From assembly GCF_001949145.1 (NCBI RefSeq), contig NW_019091356.1, forward strand, positions 460,938 through 524,937: 64,000 bases of DNA, read 5' to 3'. How positions within the stretch are numbered: the first letter of the stretch is position 1; each line of letters starts with the position of its first letter. Below the pieces are notes generated by a model. The model did no database searches. It was not told where the DNA came from and saw only the letters and a program-made list of their open reading frames with translations. Below are positions 12,001-25,100 of the stretch, piece after piece. The translations under genes and the position numbers were made by a program. The stretch comes from Acanthaster planci (taxonomy: Eukaryota > Echinodermata > Asteroidea > Valvatida > Acanthasteridae).

Positions 12001-14849
12001 AATAGAATACTTGAAAAGGGAGAGCACATGTAGGGAACTTTTTTGGACTGGATATCCTTAAAAGGAAGTGATTAATTGCATGTGTTTGGAAATCTTTGAT
12101 TGTTGTATAACAGTAGTTGTCCTTTGGATCGGACTGATACTTTCTATTTTCAGTTTTATTTTTTGTTGTTCTTCCCTTTTTTGATATTTTTATGTGCCCA
12201 TTTCGAGGTCGATTCAGTCATTAGAATTGATTTCTCAGCCATCTTTTTGGGAAAGACACAATTCTATCCCAAAAGGGTTGTTTATGAAAAAATCCATAGC
12301 AATCACACGGACCAATAGCATTCAGTGGTGGTAGCGGCAACATGCGTCAGGCTGGTGTGTGCATATTATGGAGACGGCGGTACGATTCTCAAGGCTAGCG
12401 GCGCCTTTGATCTCCGAGAAACGTGATGGATTGGAGAAGAATATATTAGTAACAATGGCAGGGTTGCCTGACTTCAGAGAAGGGGGAAATGGAATAGACA
12501 ATACTACAAACAAGGCTTCTGGGTCAGCTAGTGACTGCTGAGTATTACTGCATTGATGTCATATCAATTAATTGGTTTTATTGTTTCTCTTCAAGTAACT
12601 CTTTTACCTGTGATTATTTGTTGAATCACAGTTTTGAGTTGTAGCAGAGGCTATTGTCAAGCTACCGATAAATATTTATATTTACGGGTTTGATATTAAG
12701 ATCCTTCAACTTAATACGATGGTAACGTTTCTGAGTAACTGCAAGCTGAGAGCTTGTGAAGCATACTTGATTTTCTGGAACTGAGTTATCAGTTTTGGAA
12801 TGTAAACTGTGGAAGGAATCTGTCAGTAGCATTACTTTGAACACCCTCTGGCAAAGCCCTACCACGGTGTCATAAATTTTATCAATGTTTATCAGTGTTT
12901 ACATTCAATCGGAGAAAGTATATATCACACAGCACCTGGAGGTATTCATATGAAACACACGCCGCCCTACTAACTGGGGTTCTAGACTGGCGGCTGTTCA
13001 ATCAGTGGGCATTTTTTATGAATGGTTCATCCTTAGCATAGTAAGATTGATCAGAGCCCTGGCTGTACAGAATGGCATCTGCCTGTGCTTCCAATTTGTC
13101 CACCAATGCTGTGGATTCATCCAGACGGTTTAACTTGATTGAGTGCTTGACTGAACAATGCTGACTTCCAAAATGACAGGAAGCACAGATGATGCCCGCC
13201 TCTCCTTTTGTTTTTTTCTTAGTTCCATGGTCTCTTTGTCTCCTGAGCTCCATCCTTTTCCATTCAGTTGATTTGCCACTGACTGGCCCTAACCGACCGG
13301 CCAACCGCCTGCCGAGATAAGGGACCATTGATGTGAAGGATTCATCACCGTGACTTCACGGATCGTTTCTTTCACAATGAAAGACCCCCCCCACCCACCC
13401 AGTTGTTCTAGGCGGGTGAAAAATTGCAAATTATTGCAAAGAGAATGGCTTGTGACATGTTTTTCGGTAGAGCTTGAGTTGTGACAATTTACAGACAAGT
13501 TGATATGTGTTGAAAGCATCAATTAACTACTGACCCAGGAATGAGTCAGAACAGTAATGCCATGAATAATGATCTCAAATGAAAAATAAGAAAAAAATCC
13601 AAGACAACCCTTTCTTATGCAAGCATAATGTATTCAGAATAACAGAAATGAAATCAAATTATTCAGCGCTCATTTTTTGTTAAAAAAAATTATGCAGTTG
13701 ATTTGGACTTTTGGAAATACATGGTCTCAGCTTAAATCAAAAGTATTTGAAGTTACTTTTGTAAAGTATTTTTTCGGACTTGTTGTTTTATTCAGTGCCA
13801 AAATGAATGATTGGATAACTATTTCAGATACCTAGCCTTTCAAAATCAGAGAGTGCCATTACTGCACAATTCCATTTTGGAAAGAGTGTACAAAAAAATC
13901 ATTTTAAGTAGGAATTTTTCTCAAGTAAATATATGAGATGTAACTCACTCATCCTGGATAAACTTTACATTTCTTATTCTAGAAAAATCAGCAAAATTTG
14001 ACAAATGTGACGACTTGGAAAAAATTCATTGCTTAAAATTACATTGAAGTCATAGGACTTCAACTTTCTCAGCATACAGACATTGATAGGTTTGTCATCA
14101 TCAACATCTCCCTCTCGAAATCATGATTGTTACCAGTGACAATCTATACACTGACCTTGGTTATAATAGCTGACAGTATAGTGTCCATATTCCCTCCAAA
14201 GGAGAAGCAAGCATGACTCATCGTTAACAATTTCCCCCTTTTTGGTCATTTACCATATGCCTCATCTCTAGTATGGCAGAAAGGCTTGTCATATAACCTT
14301 GACTTTATGAGTTTCCATGGCAACAGCATCTGATACTGGTAGCCCCTCTCATTTTTGATACTTTCTATCTATGTTTCATTACATGTGTTAATAATCCTCC
14401 TGTTTTCTTTATAAGATACATTATGGTCGTACTCGCCTACTCATACCTCAGCTGTTAGTGTGACAGATTTCAAAAGTTTGGGGCTGATAAGAGTCATAAG
14501 ATAAATTATAACTTTCAATCATGCTTGTGATTTATTTTGACCACAACAGGTTTTGAGAAGCTGAAAAGTTTTTGTGATGTCTTCAAAAACTTAATAGAAT
14601 AGATGTGAGATTGTGTTTAAAGAAGACATCTTGTCATCCATTTTTTCATGAAATCACTCTCTTACCAGAGTGTCCTTCAGTTTGGTTTCTTGTAGTATCT
14701 TGATTATTTTGTTTTTCTGCTCAAAGTGTCAATAGTTTTATGGAGAGGTTGTAAACTTTTCAGTATCTCAATGATAACTTTATGGTTTTCTTGCAGTAGG
14801 ATTTATAAGAAGTCATTTCAGTTACACTCGAAACCCAATGTCACACTTT
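6075..14849. other. Non-coding, no supported gene
   Basis: Open frames here (for example 6313-6738 and 7590-8024 on +, 13002-13328 on -) are either pyrimidine-rich low-complexity sequence or match nothing known. A short (GAGAT)5 repeat sits at 7131-7155. C-rich runs occur near 13386, and AT-rich unique sequence fills the rest. No transposon ends or RNA genes were recognised. Confidence 0.5.
7131..7155. repeat. (GAGAT)5 microsatellite
   Basis: Five perfect copies of the pentamer GAGAT lie in tandem, flanked by unique AT-rich sequence. Confidence 0.9.
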
Positions 14850-15399
14850 TTAGTGCTGTGCCAAATACATGTATTCGATTGATTATCGAATGTTTGAATA
14901 TTATTTTCCAAATTTGAATATTCAAATGCAAAATTCATGAAAAGGGAGAATTTTCTTTTGTTTTGAATGAGAAAAATTGAACCATGGAGGTTTGTTTAAT
15001 GCAGATTCAAATGAAAAGTGACAACTTAATATATCTTACAACGATTCAAAAATTAAATTATTCATTAAAAACTTAAAAGGAATAGAAATTTTCAACAGGG
15101 CAAGAAGTCTTGTTCATCTCTTAACCCTAACCCTCCTCAATCCTTCACCTGTTGGAGGACTGAGGAGTGTTAGGGTTAAATCTTGCTAAATCATGGCTGG
15201 AGATACTCCTAGATGTGAGAAGCTATTATAGTGATCATAATGTACAATTGTGTGTGTTATTGCAACTGATTTTGTACATGGTTTGTTCATCAATAATCTG
15301 CCTGTCAGTACAACCGAATATTCAAATATTCAATCAAATTGAAGGTCGAATATTCAAATAGTCAATTACATGTATTCAAATTGACTGAACCCTAACACT
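14850..15399. mobile_element. Possible non-autonomous DNA transposon relic, AT-rich and palindromic
   Basis: The left edge (AGTGCTGTGCCAAATACATG) and the reverse complement of the right edge (AGTGTTAGGGTTCAGTC, then GAATACATGTA) share AGTG starts and a nearby AATACATGTA. Both flanks read CACTTTTT or ACTTTTT. Between them the word GAATATTCAAAT and variants recur in both orientations near 14890-14930 and 15315-15365. A 24-base-arm hairpin lies at the centre. Imperfect symmetry around a central hairpin suggests a decayed palindromic transposon, but the ends and the superfamily are not secure. Confidence 0.35.
15121..15179. repeat. Hairpin with telomere-like TTAGGG/CCCTAA ends
   Basis: Arm 15121-15144 starts TTAACCCTAACCCTCC. 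Arm 15156-15179 is its reverse complement at 22 of 24 positions and ends GTGTTAGGGTTAA. The loop is 11 bases. The arms contain CCCTAA/TTAGGG but only as one or two units, so this is not a telomeric array. It sits almost exactly in the middle of the AT-rich palindromic element around it. Confidence 0.8.
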
Positions 15400-16049
15400 T
15401 TTTGGGGAGGGGGTTATTGGGCTTATCTTGTATAACTCTTGACTTAGAGTAATGTTCCAGAATATCAGATAACCTGGCGATGAAACTTCCTGTCTGTGTG
15501 TCAATCATTTGATGGATAACAAAAAAACAAACCACTCTTAAAACTGACAATTTTCAGCCAACACACTGTGTCATCACCATCTAATATCACACTTACTTGA
15601 AACTGAGGGAAAATCAACATTAGCGTAATCTTCGCATTATCCCCCCAACCACACCCCTAACCGCCTTCTAGTTCATAGCCTCCTTTTTTCCTGAAATGAA
15701 TCCCTCTCGTAATGTAATATGTTTGTCTCGGATTGCTAATTAGTACCAATTTACTCCGCCAGACAAGGCGACAGACAACTATCACTTTTTTTTATTTTAT
15801 CCAACAGCTTGTGCTAGCCTAATCTTCTGTCCAGAAAGTGCCTGACACCTCAAGAGCTAATTTCATCACAGCAATTAACATGAGTACCAGCGGTGCACAA
15901 CTGAGCTAAATTATTCAGCTGAGGGGAATTGTGATATTCACCTGGGGGACCGGGGAACTCAGAGAACCAGTAACACGTCAACGGGAGTCATCGTGATTAA
16001 AAAAATGGCCTTGGTGAATAATACATGGTTGTGAAAAAAAGAAGAGACA
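15400..16049. other. Non-coding, no gene seen
   Basis: This is unique sequence with several TAATTA-like and ATTAAC homeodomain-type words around 15730-15920. Nothing else is recognised. Confidence 0.5.
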
Positions 16050-16288
16050 ATGCGTAGGATGACAGCAGGCTTCTGTTTTTTAGCATTCTGCTCATTAGTG
16101 AGTGCAGCACCTTTTTGTGAGAATGAAAAAGACAGGTGGAAAATGACTCATCGGTGTTATGCAGATATATCTGAAAACTGTCCTTTGGCTTGTTGGCACC
16201 AAAAGCTCCTTTTTGGACAAACTTTTTGGGGCAAGCTGTTGTCGGACGAGAACTTCAAATTTTTTGGCAAACTTATTCAGTTAGAGAC
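16050..16288 (+). CDS. Small ORF with signal-peptide-like start, open to a 5' splice site
   Basis: The ATG at 16050 has A at -3. The first 19-20 residues look like a cleavable signal peptide: a basic MRRM start, a hydrophobic core FCFLAFCSLV and a small-residue SAA cleavage region. A short cysteine-bearing segment follows, with Cys at about residues 23, 36, 44 and 48 and an ENCPLAC motif. The frame stays open for 79 codons and meets AC|GTGAGT at 16287-16294, a strong donor sequence, one base before an in-frame TGA. This could be the first exon of a small secreted protein. The cysteine pattern is only loosely like ShK-type domains and lacks the full set. I recognise no family, and chance is quite possible. 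The downstream exon was not found. Confidence 0.25.
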
Positions 16289-19100
16289 GTGAGTTTTTAG
16301 CCTACATAAATATCTTCTTTAAGAAATTCAAAAAGAATCTGAGAAGGAGCAGGTAGCCATCAGCATCTTAAGAACTCTTTTTTAAGTCCAAAGACATGTT
16401 TTATAGTTCTTCTGCAGTCTCTGGTCAGTTATACAGCATGAGACATCCTTTATCATTATGTTGTAATGGTAGCATAGCAACTCCTCATTAAAGAGACGTC
16501 TGACATGATGTTCACATTTTGTTTCTTGATCATTACCCGAATGCTTTACGGAATTTACTATAAGTTGGCAATTAGCCAGCAAAAAGGAATACTCCTGTCG
16601 GTTTTATGGATTTTAACTCACTTGATATTTTCTTTTTATTGTGAAAAGGGCATTTTATTCTGAAGTGGTGTCAATGAGGAATTGGATACCAGCCAATTGT
16701 TTCCAACTTCATAAGTCATTCAATTATGGAATTTTTAAGTAAAGTCTAAATGAAAGTCAAGTGTCATTACACACAACTGACAAGTGGCATTATTACCAAT
16801 TACTTTCTTCCCCAATAAATGTTCTCTTTTGACCCAAAATGTCAATCTAGCCCTAGAGATACCTAATCTGTAATTGAATTGGATCGGTCAGTAGTCCCAA
16901 CTATCCAGATACTCAGTAATCCTCGCCCAAAACACAAGAAAAACAGGCCACTGTGATCCTCCAATCTCCAAAGGAGCAGAAATTCGTGTAATATTTCACG
17001 ATCTGATACAGTAAGCTAAACCACCTGAGCTTCCAGGATCTTAAAGCTCGTGTTGTAACGCAATTACACATGACTCATGCCTGAAATTGCCTTTTCAGCT
17101 ACAATTTCCATTCAATATGAAAAGCGCCGTGTCGGCGGCAGAGACAGTGACAATCAGACACAGAAATCAGCAGGAAAAAATAAAATGGATAATACTTGCA
17201 GCCATAGTAAACCGGTCACTTGCAGTGTCAATGAGTTGGGGAAAAAAAATTTAACAAACTTGACTCACTGTCATTTTACATATTTTTAATAAAAAAATAC
17301 ATGCTGAATATTGCCAGCATTTATTTCAGATTGTGTGTGCTGTTAAAGTTATGAGTTCCTCATCATCAGTGAAAAATATCAGATTTTTTTATCATCATTC
17401 AGATTAAAAAAATTATGAAAGCCTCAAGCAAGCAAGTCAGATACAACAGGCAGTGATAAAATCAAGTGGGTTAAGCGTTAATCATCCATCAGGTTTTTGT
17501 CCATTTCTTTTTCTTATATGGATAATTAGACCCGTACAGATGGCACACCTGTTTTGAGGTTACTGCAGAAAATTGCTTGTTATCTCTCCTTGCCTTGTAG
17601 GGTGATGTAAAAAAATTCTGTCCTTTGTTTTGTCTCAAGGGAAAGGGAAATTTAGGGGAGGGTTAAGTGAATTAATGAACACAGCTGATTAATTAACGAT
17701 AAGAGTTTTAAAAGGGGGATGCAACATTTCATTATCTAGGAATAGAGATTATTGAACCTTCTTTCCTCTCTTTGAAGGCCAGCCATGTCCTCACCAAATA
17801 CGACGTAATTAATTACTTTCTTCTTCAGTTTTTGCCTTCTTTTTCTCACTTCAGTGGTGAACACACCATTGTATCCTAGGCTTTCAGCATTTGTCATCTG
17901 TAATACCCCATTTTCTTAGTCTGTCAAAGTGAATAATGTAATATAAGTTATAACCTCGTTTTGTAAATTATTCCTGTTGTTGGGAGCTAGCACAAGATGA
18001 TATAGTTTTATTTCAGTATTATCTATGAACTGTTTTCCTCAGGCATGTGGTCTTTTACACTCGAGGGCTTTCACAGTTAATCAATTTCTTTAATTGTGAA
18101 TGCATGATTTGGTTTTATTTTTTACAATAGCATACTCAAGTTCCAAAATGCATTTGGATAACTTATATACTCACACTTGCAGTGTAGTGTGCCCACCATG
18201 TAAAAGTTTTACTTTCGTTGTGGATAATTAAAACCCTGTTTAATTGGTAACAGATAAGGATGATTTCATCAAATACTTCAGGGTTTGTGTCATTTCCGAA
18301 ATTTATTTCATTAACTCTGACCTAAGTGGTAGTTTTTAAGTCTCCTAAGTTCAGAAAGGTATTTATAGTTATAGACACTGATCTCATTACATTGAACTGC
18401 AAGAAGTTTGTCTAACACATTCACTTATCGTTAAGGAGTCGTAAATTCCAACAAATAAGAATTGCCGTAATTGAACTCTGAGAGTAAGTCAAGTAATTTC
18501 AGTTGAAACTATTGTGACGATGATGATGATGATGATATGATGGTGGTGGTGGTGATGATTTTGGAGACAAGTGATCGTGGTAGTAATGACATGAGTGCAC
18601 TTCTCTCCTAAGGAGAGGTGAATCTTATGAACACAGCTATTATGATTTTAATCAACTTCATCTGTATATATATAATAACAAAGTGTCACCGTGAGTTTGT
18701 GAACGTTCAGCATGGATTGTTTCCAAAGATTAAATTAATCCCAAGCAGATTTTGCTTATCATATCTCGTCCTTAGATTTTCTTTTCTGTGTTGTGGCTTT
18801 CTATTTTTACCCTAGACATCACATAGCCATAGGATATTTTGGCGTCCAGCAGAACGCTGCATTATTTATACTCCCGCTTGTAATTACAAACCAGAATATG
18901 AAACCAGAATCACCCAGAGTCCGATGTGAAATATTTATTTGTGCTTGTAATTTCTAAGTTTTTACGACCCCTTTTGCCCCACTTGGTCGAGGTTAAATAG
19001 CTTTGAAATTCCAGGAATGTGGAATTTATTTTTCTTTCTAAGGCAATAGAAAGTTTGGGTACTTTAAGGTTGCAGTCGTTAAAGTCTTGTGAGGTATTTA
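16289..19100. other. Non-coding, no supported gene
   Basis: This is AT-rich, CpG-poor unique DNA with many TTAATTAA and TAATTA words at 17640-17830. A GAT/GGT trinucleotide repeat lies near the right end (18517-18559). No exon is recognised. Confidence 0.5.
18517..18559. repeat. GAT/GGT trinucleotide microsatellite
   Basis: A run of GAT triplets passes through an ATATGAT interruption into GGT triplets and back to GAT. It is an impure microsatellite in non-coding DNA. Confidence 0.85.
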
Positions 19101-22100
19101 TAAACTTATGTGTTCTCAAGTGTACAGCTCTATAACTAAACCAAATGGATTACAATTACATTCTCGTATAACTATAGTCCAGACACCACGACTGGTTCTT
19201 GTCGAATATAATGTACACCCCAGATTGAAATCTAAGTGCTGCGCCGGACTAGCAGGTGAGACTACGTCGGCGTTGTCGGCTCTGGTTAATCATCAGGTCG
19301 ACCCAGGTATATCGGAATGTCAGGCAGCGGGAAGGCACTGAGTGTCAGATGTGAAGGAAAAGAAAACAAACTGACAACCAATCATCGGGAATTTACCAAT
19401 GAAATGAAGGCGTGTGTTTTATTCCTCCATGATGTAAGGATGTAAATGGTAAATAACCTTTCACTTTCGTCAAGTAACTATTGCCGAAATTGGCTTGTCT
19501 CTAAGTCGAGACTTTTTAATTCGTTCGCGAAATTAACAGCATGAACGACGAAAAATGATTCTGAATTTCATGGACCTTACATACAAAATCCATGCCAAGC
19601 GTTAATGTCTCGGGCCCCATGTTTGAAATGCCTATCAATTCCGGACATGACGGTGAAACACGGTCTTTACACGGAAAAATTCAGGGTGATTAACTAGAAC
19701 TTGTGTGTGGTTTATACTGGCCTCTTAGTCATCTACGGTATTCAAATACCCTGCGAGACGGATGCTTCTAAAAGTCCCGCCTCAAGTGTGTAACATCCTA
19801 CTAAGTAATCATTACTTTGGCGTCTGGACGCCAGACTGTAGCATTACTTCTTGTGTTTTAAAATTGATTGAAGACCTAACCGGTTGAACCAGTGTCTATT
19901 AAATAACCATAATCGCGGATGCCAGACTGCGTGGTTGCCCTTAATAATCGGAAACCGCTCTGAAAATATGTAACATCTTTCATATCGTGCAGGTGCCAGA
20001 TATTTGAGCAGTTCGTCCGCTGGCAGAATTCTGTCTTCAGTGGCTACTAGAGCGACGATAAAGTGAAACTGGCGCGTCTATTATTGTCTTAAATCGATGT
20101 TCCATTTGGTACTTAAGGTTTTCATGAACGATCAGATTAAACAAGATTGGATATGCCGGACTTAGCTCCTTCGTTTATTAGAATTTACGATCCGTCTATG
20201 AGGACTCGTGGCACGTACACTCTTAGACAGCCACAAGTTTTGTACCATTGTGCAGCTTTTGCAATTTAAGTATTCATTTGAATGTCTCGTTATGCTTCCC
20301 ATTTCTTCGAATTTTCTAATTAGATATTATATGGTGAAGTGAATTATTGATGTGATTAAAGTTGACCTGACGCCCCCCCTTTCCACATCTTCAAAACATA
20401 ATTATGCGAAATGACGTGGGGGTCTTTACGAGTTTTTCTACATAATTATGCTACAGACGCACTAATATCCTCTGCCTGTTTAAGATTTTAAAGTTCATGT
20501 ACTTCTATAAATTGGTGTGTATTTTGTTGGCTTTAGCTTACGCAACTTAAAAATTGGAACTGGAAGCCGTTGATCTTTTTTGCTCGGGAATTGGGACACC
20601 GGTCGTTCTTTGTGTACCCAGTCTGGTCAATGTGTACCTATGGCTCGTCAAGCAATCCCCCGATGTCGCGATCGTGTCCAGGGCTGTATCTTTCGATAAC
20701 CCCAAACCCACGTTCTAAGCGGGCAAATTTCAGCAACGCGGCGGCAGTGCGCACACAACGCGCCAATGTACATGTACTTGCTACATTCCCACGTAGTAAG
20801 GCGTATAGAGTTTACATCTAATATTGAAGCATCGTTTAACGCGCTCGTTTACTCACGGGCATGAAATGTCTCCAGTTGGTCTTCTTATCTTTAATTCATT
20901 CATGGCTCCCCTTTTCTTTAATCAATCACTTTTGCAGGCATTGGGGGGTATTTAGCACATCCTGTGCCATAACCCGAGGGGTTTACTCTGAGAGTTTACA
21001 GGGTTCTTCTGATAGAAAGACGCAACAAGACACCCCGGCCACATTCTATCTGAGAGAACGCTCGTTCCGCATTGTACTTTCTGTACAACTGCATGCGGCG
21101 TGCCGATGCAAGAAACTCGGGGAACCCCCCCCCCCTTCATTGATAATTTTTAGACGCGCCCGCAGGGGTTTCGATAATACAGGTGCTCCTTCAGTCCCCG
21201 GAAGCCAGGTAGCTCCCATCCCTTTGCAATCTCCCTGAGATAGCATGAAGGAGTGGGGATCCCCAGATCTCCCCACATCGGCAGGTGTTGAATAGGCAGA
21301 TGCATTTATACATGAGACATGCTGGCGCCGCGTCACTCTCGCAGGCTATAAACTTTCCCTTTCCGAAAGGGGAAAAAGACGTCGCGGTTTTAACATCGGA
21401 ATAAAGTGTCATGCTCCAGAAAAGCTCTTCACGTCTGCAATAATCACTTGGTGGCCAGACACCTCTCTCTCCAAATCGCACGGGGAAAGATTGCCTCACG
21501 TTTGTGGATACAAACGCTCGTGATCATATCGGGGGACAGGAAGACCTGAGTTCTTTTCTTGTCCTTACCAACGGAAGCCCGGTGCACGTATATGGGTGGG
21601 GATGAAGATTCGTTACCCAGGGACATTCCTTCATCTTCTGGCAATTGAAGCATTTGAATATTACTCGTGCAGAGAAACATTAGGTGTAATTGACGAGATG
21701 TAACTATCGGCATGGCTGCATGGGAATGACTAAGGACTTAATTACAATGATCGTTGTATATACTAGGTTAATATGTCTCAAGTTAAGACTTGATCGACAC
21801 CAAATCTTAATAGACATTTTTGCTGTATTTCTTGTTGCTGGCTTCTTTGGCATTTCGCAGATCACGAAGCCAAAACTCTGACACTAAAATAAAACCAGGC
21901 TTAACTTTACCTCCCCGATCGCTTGCATCTCCTTGTCTTCATTTGAGGATAGATACAACTTGCTTTTTAATGATAAAAGAACAAGTGCAGTCGTGGAATC
22001 ACTCCATTGATATCACCTTGTACTGACAAAGAAACCCAGTTCTGCTGAACGCTGAGGTCGATAAGGAAATCCTCGATTTGTTATTCCAAACCTCAAATTT

Positions 22101-25100
22101 TTACTTGTTCAATTTTGTTTTACGGGTCATGTATGTGTACTCAAAGACCATGCAGCAGACCCGATTTGTTGCATCTGTTGTGTGCACTTGTTCATACGTT
22201 AAGTTTAGCACTGAGTAGTGTTGTTTGGGCCGGGAATCATTTTGGCAGGCAATTTTACCTCTGCGTGCGTTCAGCGCCCAGTCAAACACACATAAACCAA
22301 GCGTCCAACGAGCAAGTGACAGTCAATTTGTATTACAAGTGATTCACAATTAGTAAACGCGTTGGCGCGCTTTTTTTGTGTGTAGTTCCCGCCACGATTT
22401 GACCAACGATTATCGCCACGTTGTTTTCAGTAGTGCATTTCATACTGTTCTCTGTTACCAGACGCATTAGTTGAGCAGGGCGTTTTGGTGTTAGTGGCTG
22501 TACATTCAGTTATTACATGAATCAGTACAGTTCATCCACTGTAACAACCCTACCCAAACAGGAGATTGAAAAATCCAAGTTTTGTTGAAATTTTTGGTTG
22601 GGGGTTAAGTGAGAAATTTTTGTTATTCTTCGTTTCCATTATAGCTGATACAAAGAAGTAAAAGCCTACGCCTGTACGTGTTTAAAGCGAAATAATGAGC
22701 TGTCCAACCATCCCTAGCCACTTCTTCCTCCAACCAGCCGGGTCATCCTCTCCTTCCTGGTTCCCGTTCAAGCGACAATTTCATCTTCTTGTCTGCATCA
22801 TCTTCTCGTCAATACCACCTCTGATGAATTCAGCGTGTGCGTTGTACCGAGCACCAAGTCCACTCGACCACGAAATTTTTGACACTCGTTTCACCTGCAC
22901 TGTTGTTCGCATGTACATGTACGTGCCCCTGCGACCTACTCAAATGAGGCGGATGCGATTTTATAATCATTATCCCAAGGGATTTATCCCTTTCTCTTTT
23001 CAAAGTAAAGTCTGGCAGTCTGGAGAAAGAAAGCGTTTATTATGAATGATACTGAAAGTCGTGATGTCCCATAGGGTTTATTATTTTTATTTGCCTTGAA
23101 ATCAAGTTGAACAGTTTTGCGAAAATAGTATTTTCTGATTAAACGAGACATACAAGCAATCAACATTGATATCATCTGTCTGAAGTGATGTCGACCTTTT
23201 GTTTTTGAGTGATTTTCAGTAAATGTCAATACATAGTATCTCAACTGCAAAAAAAGAAGACTCTGACGCGCTATTTTAAAGCAAAAAATTATTAATCGGT
23301 CGATACCTCATGTTTTTCCTCATTAATTTTTCTACTTTGTGACTGACTTGTCTATATTGTCTTCAATTTTTGTTCCCATGCGTGTTTCAGTCGTCAGCCA
23401 TCTCGGCCCCAATCCTGAACAAGGATGTCTCGTTTTAGTCTTTTCCCAACAAATTAACAATAAGCGCCAGATGAGTAACACACAACCTTGACTTTTGAAC
23501 AAAAGCCTTGGACAATGGGTCTATCGGCAAGGACAGTGCCTTTGTCGATCGCAGACAGATGCAGACGTTATGCATATTTGTGAATCCTTTTGACCCGTTG
23601 CCACGGTAACTCGTCGTATATCTCCCTTGGTGATCACTCATATTGAATTGATAAAAATCCTTAGTTTTCCATCCTTAGTCATAAAATGGAATGACACACG
23701 TCTCGGCTCTTTTTTCATCAAAATTTTCCTCTCCGCGTGAGGTTGGAGACGTCTTTGTTGGAGCGCGTGCAAGTCAGTTTTGGACAATCAGGCGAACTTG
23801 CGCACGGCAAACCCGCTTGAGTTGCGTTGCATTCATAAAATCGATACAAGTCTATGGAAGCGAACAACGAATGTTTTCTCACTGTGTGCACCCACGGAAC
23901 ATCTGCTGACTTTTCAGCCAAATTTGAGTTCCTCCTACCTGCCGTTAAGAGATTTTAGTAGTGCAAAGTTTCTGATTTTGAAATTGTGCAGGGTATGACG
24001 TCAGTACAATTATAGCTGCCAGCGTTCTGTATTTCATCATTCGATTATTTTTCTCCAGCTCTTCCGGAAAATGTTAGATTATGAAATAATCAGCACAAAA
24101 ACATTTCATTTTTTTTAAGAACGCGTCTCAAACTATCAATGATTTTTACATTCTTTTTATTGAAGTGAAAAAAATTCCCTCTATACATTTTTAAAACTGA
24201 ATTTGAACCCTTCCAGCATACAAAGGGGCTGTCGTTTTTAAACCTTCGTATAAACCACATGAGTTTTCTATGATGCAAAAATGTTAAAATTAGGTATTTA
24301 CTGTCACGTTGAGGGTAGAATTTTTTGAAGTGCTATGTGCTGCAATTTTATCAACTCGATTTGTAAGAATAATTGCGATATTGCGAATCAACAAACAACC
24401 GCATTGCCGATTTTGAAGATTTCTTTCTTGGCAGTCATTAATGACAAGCTGGCATCATTTATCTGCATTCAGTCGTCCGTCAACACATTCTACAATTTAG
24501 CCCCGCCTCCGTTTTCAGCAATGTCAGACCACATACTCTAAAATCTTATATGTCAATTTACATTCAGGCTGTTTACTGAGAAAATAATCCCTCGCAAACC
24601 AGCATGTTATGAGCACTCAGCCTCTTTTAATAAGAGTAGTTTGCCGTGAGACTGATAATTAAAAGGCGCCTTCTGGTAGAAAAGCAGCGATGTTTTAAAC
24701 CTGAATGATGCTTGTTGTCTTTGTAGAGATCTCAGTTTGCCGTCTGTGTAGTTCAGCGCGTCAGCGTTGATTTTTATCTGCAGTAAAAAGACAATCGCTG
24801 GAACACAACAGATTCAAGATAAGCCCCTTCAAATAATCGTTTCTAGTGCAATCACTGTGCATTGTGCTTGCTTTCAAAGCCTTGCCTGACCATTGTGTAT
24901 GGAGTAGGCCTAATTAGTTCGATGATGGCATCATCAGTTATGAGTCAAGAGGGCGCCTCTTTCTTTAATTAATGGGTTAATTGTCAGGGAGCGTTCTCTC
25001 GGAATTGATTGTCTCCTGTCCAGTGCTAATTACTGCATCTGGAGGTGAGTCTGGTTAGAGTAAATTGCGCAAGAGAAAAGGTCTTTTTGGCGCAGTGCTG

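Larger units (their letters stand above)
1..19100. other. CpG-poor domain upstream, mostly featureless non-coding DNA
   Basis: By hand count, 600-base samples at about 3.0, 8.0, 11.4, 14.0 and 16.0 kb hold roughly 4 to 11 CpG dinucleotides, against about 30 in the sample at 19.2-19.8 kb. No exon could be matched to a known protein family, and the longer open frames are CT-rich or low-complexity and look like chance. In mosaic-methylated invertebrate genomes, CpG loss marks transcribed gene bodies, so this stretch may lie inside another transcription unit. That last step is inference. Individual repeats and weak exon candidates within it are listed separately. Confidence 0.5.

Noticed and set aside
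15121-15179. Interstitial telomeric repeat
   Set aside because: Only one or two TTAGGG/CCCTAA units are present, arranged as an inverted pair. That is a hairpin, not a telomeric array.
20861-21713. Cluster of overlapping open frames on both strands in CpG-rich DNA
   Set aside because: Higher GC lowers stop-codon frequency, giving open frames on both strands. None has a recognisable domain.
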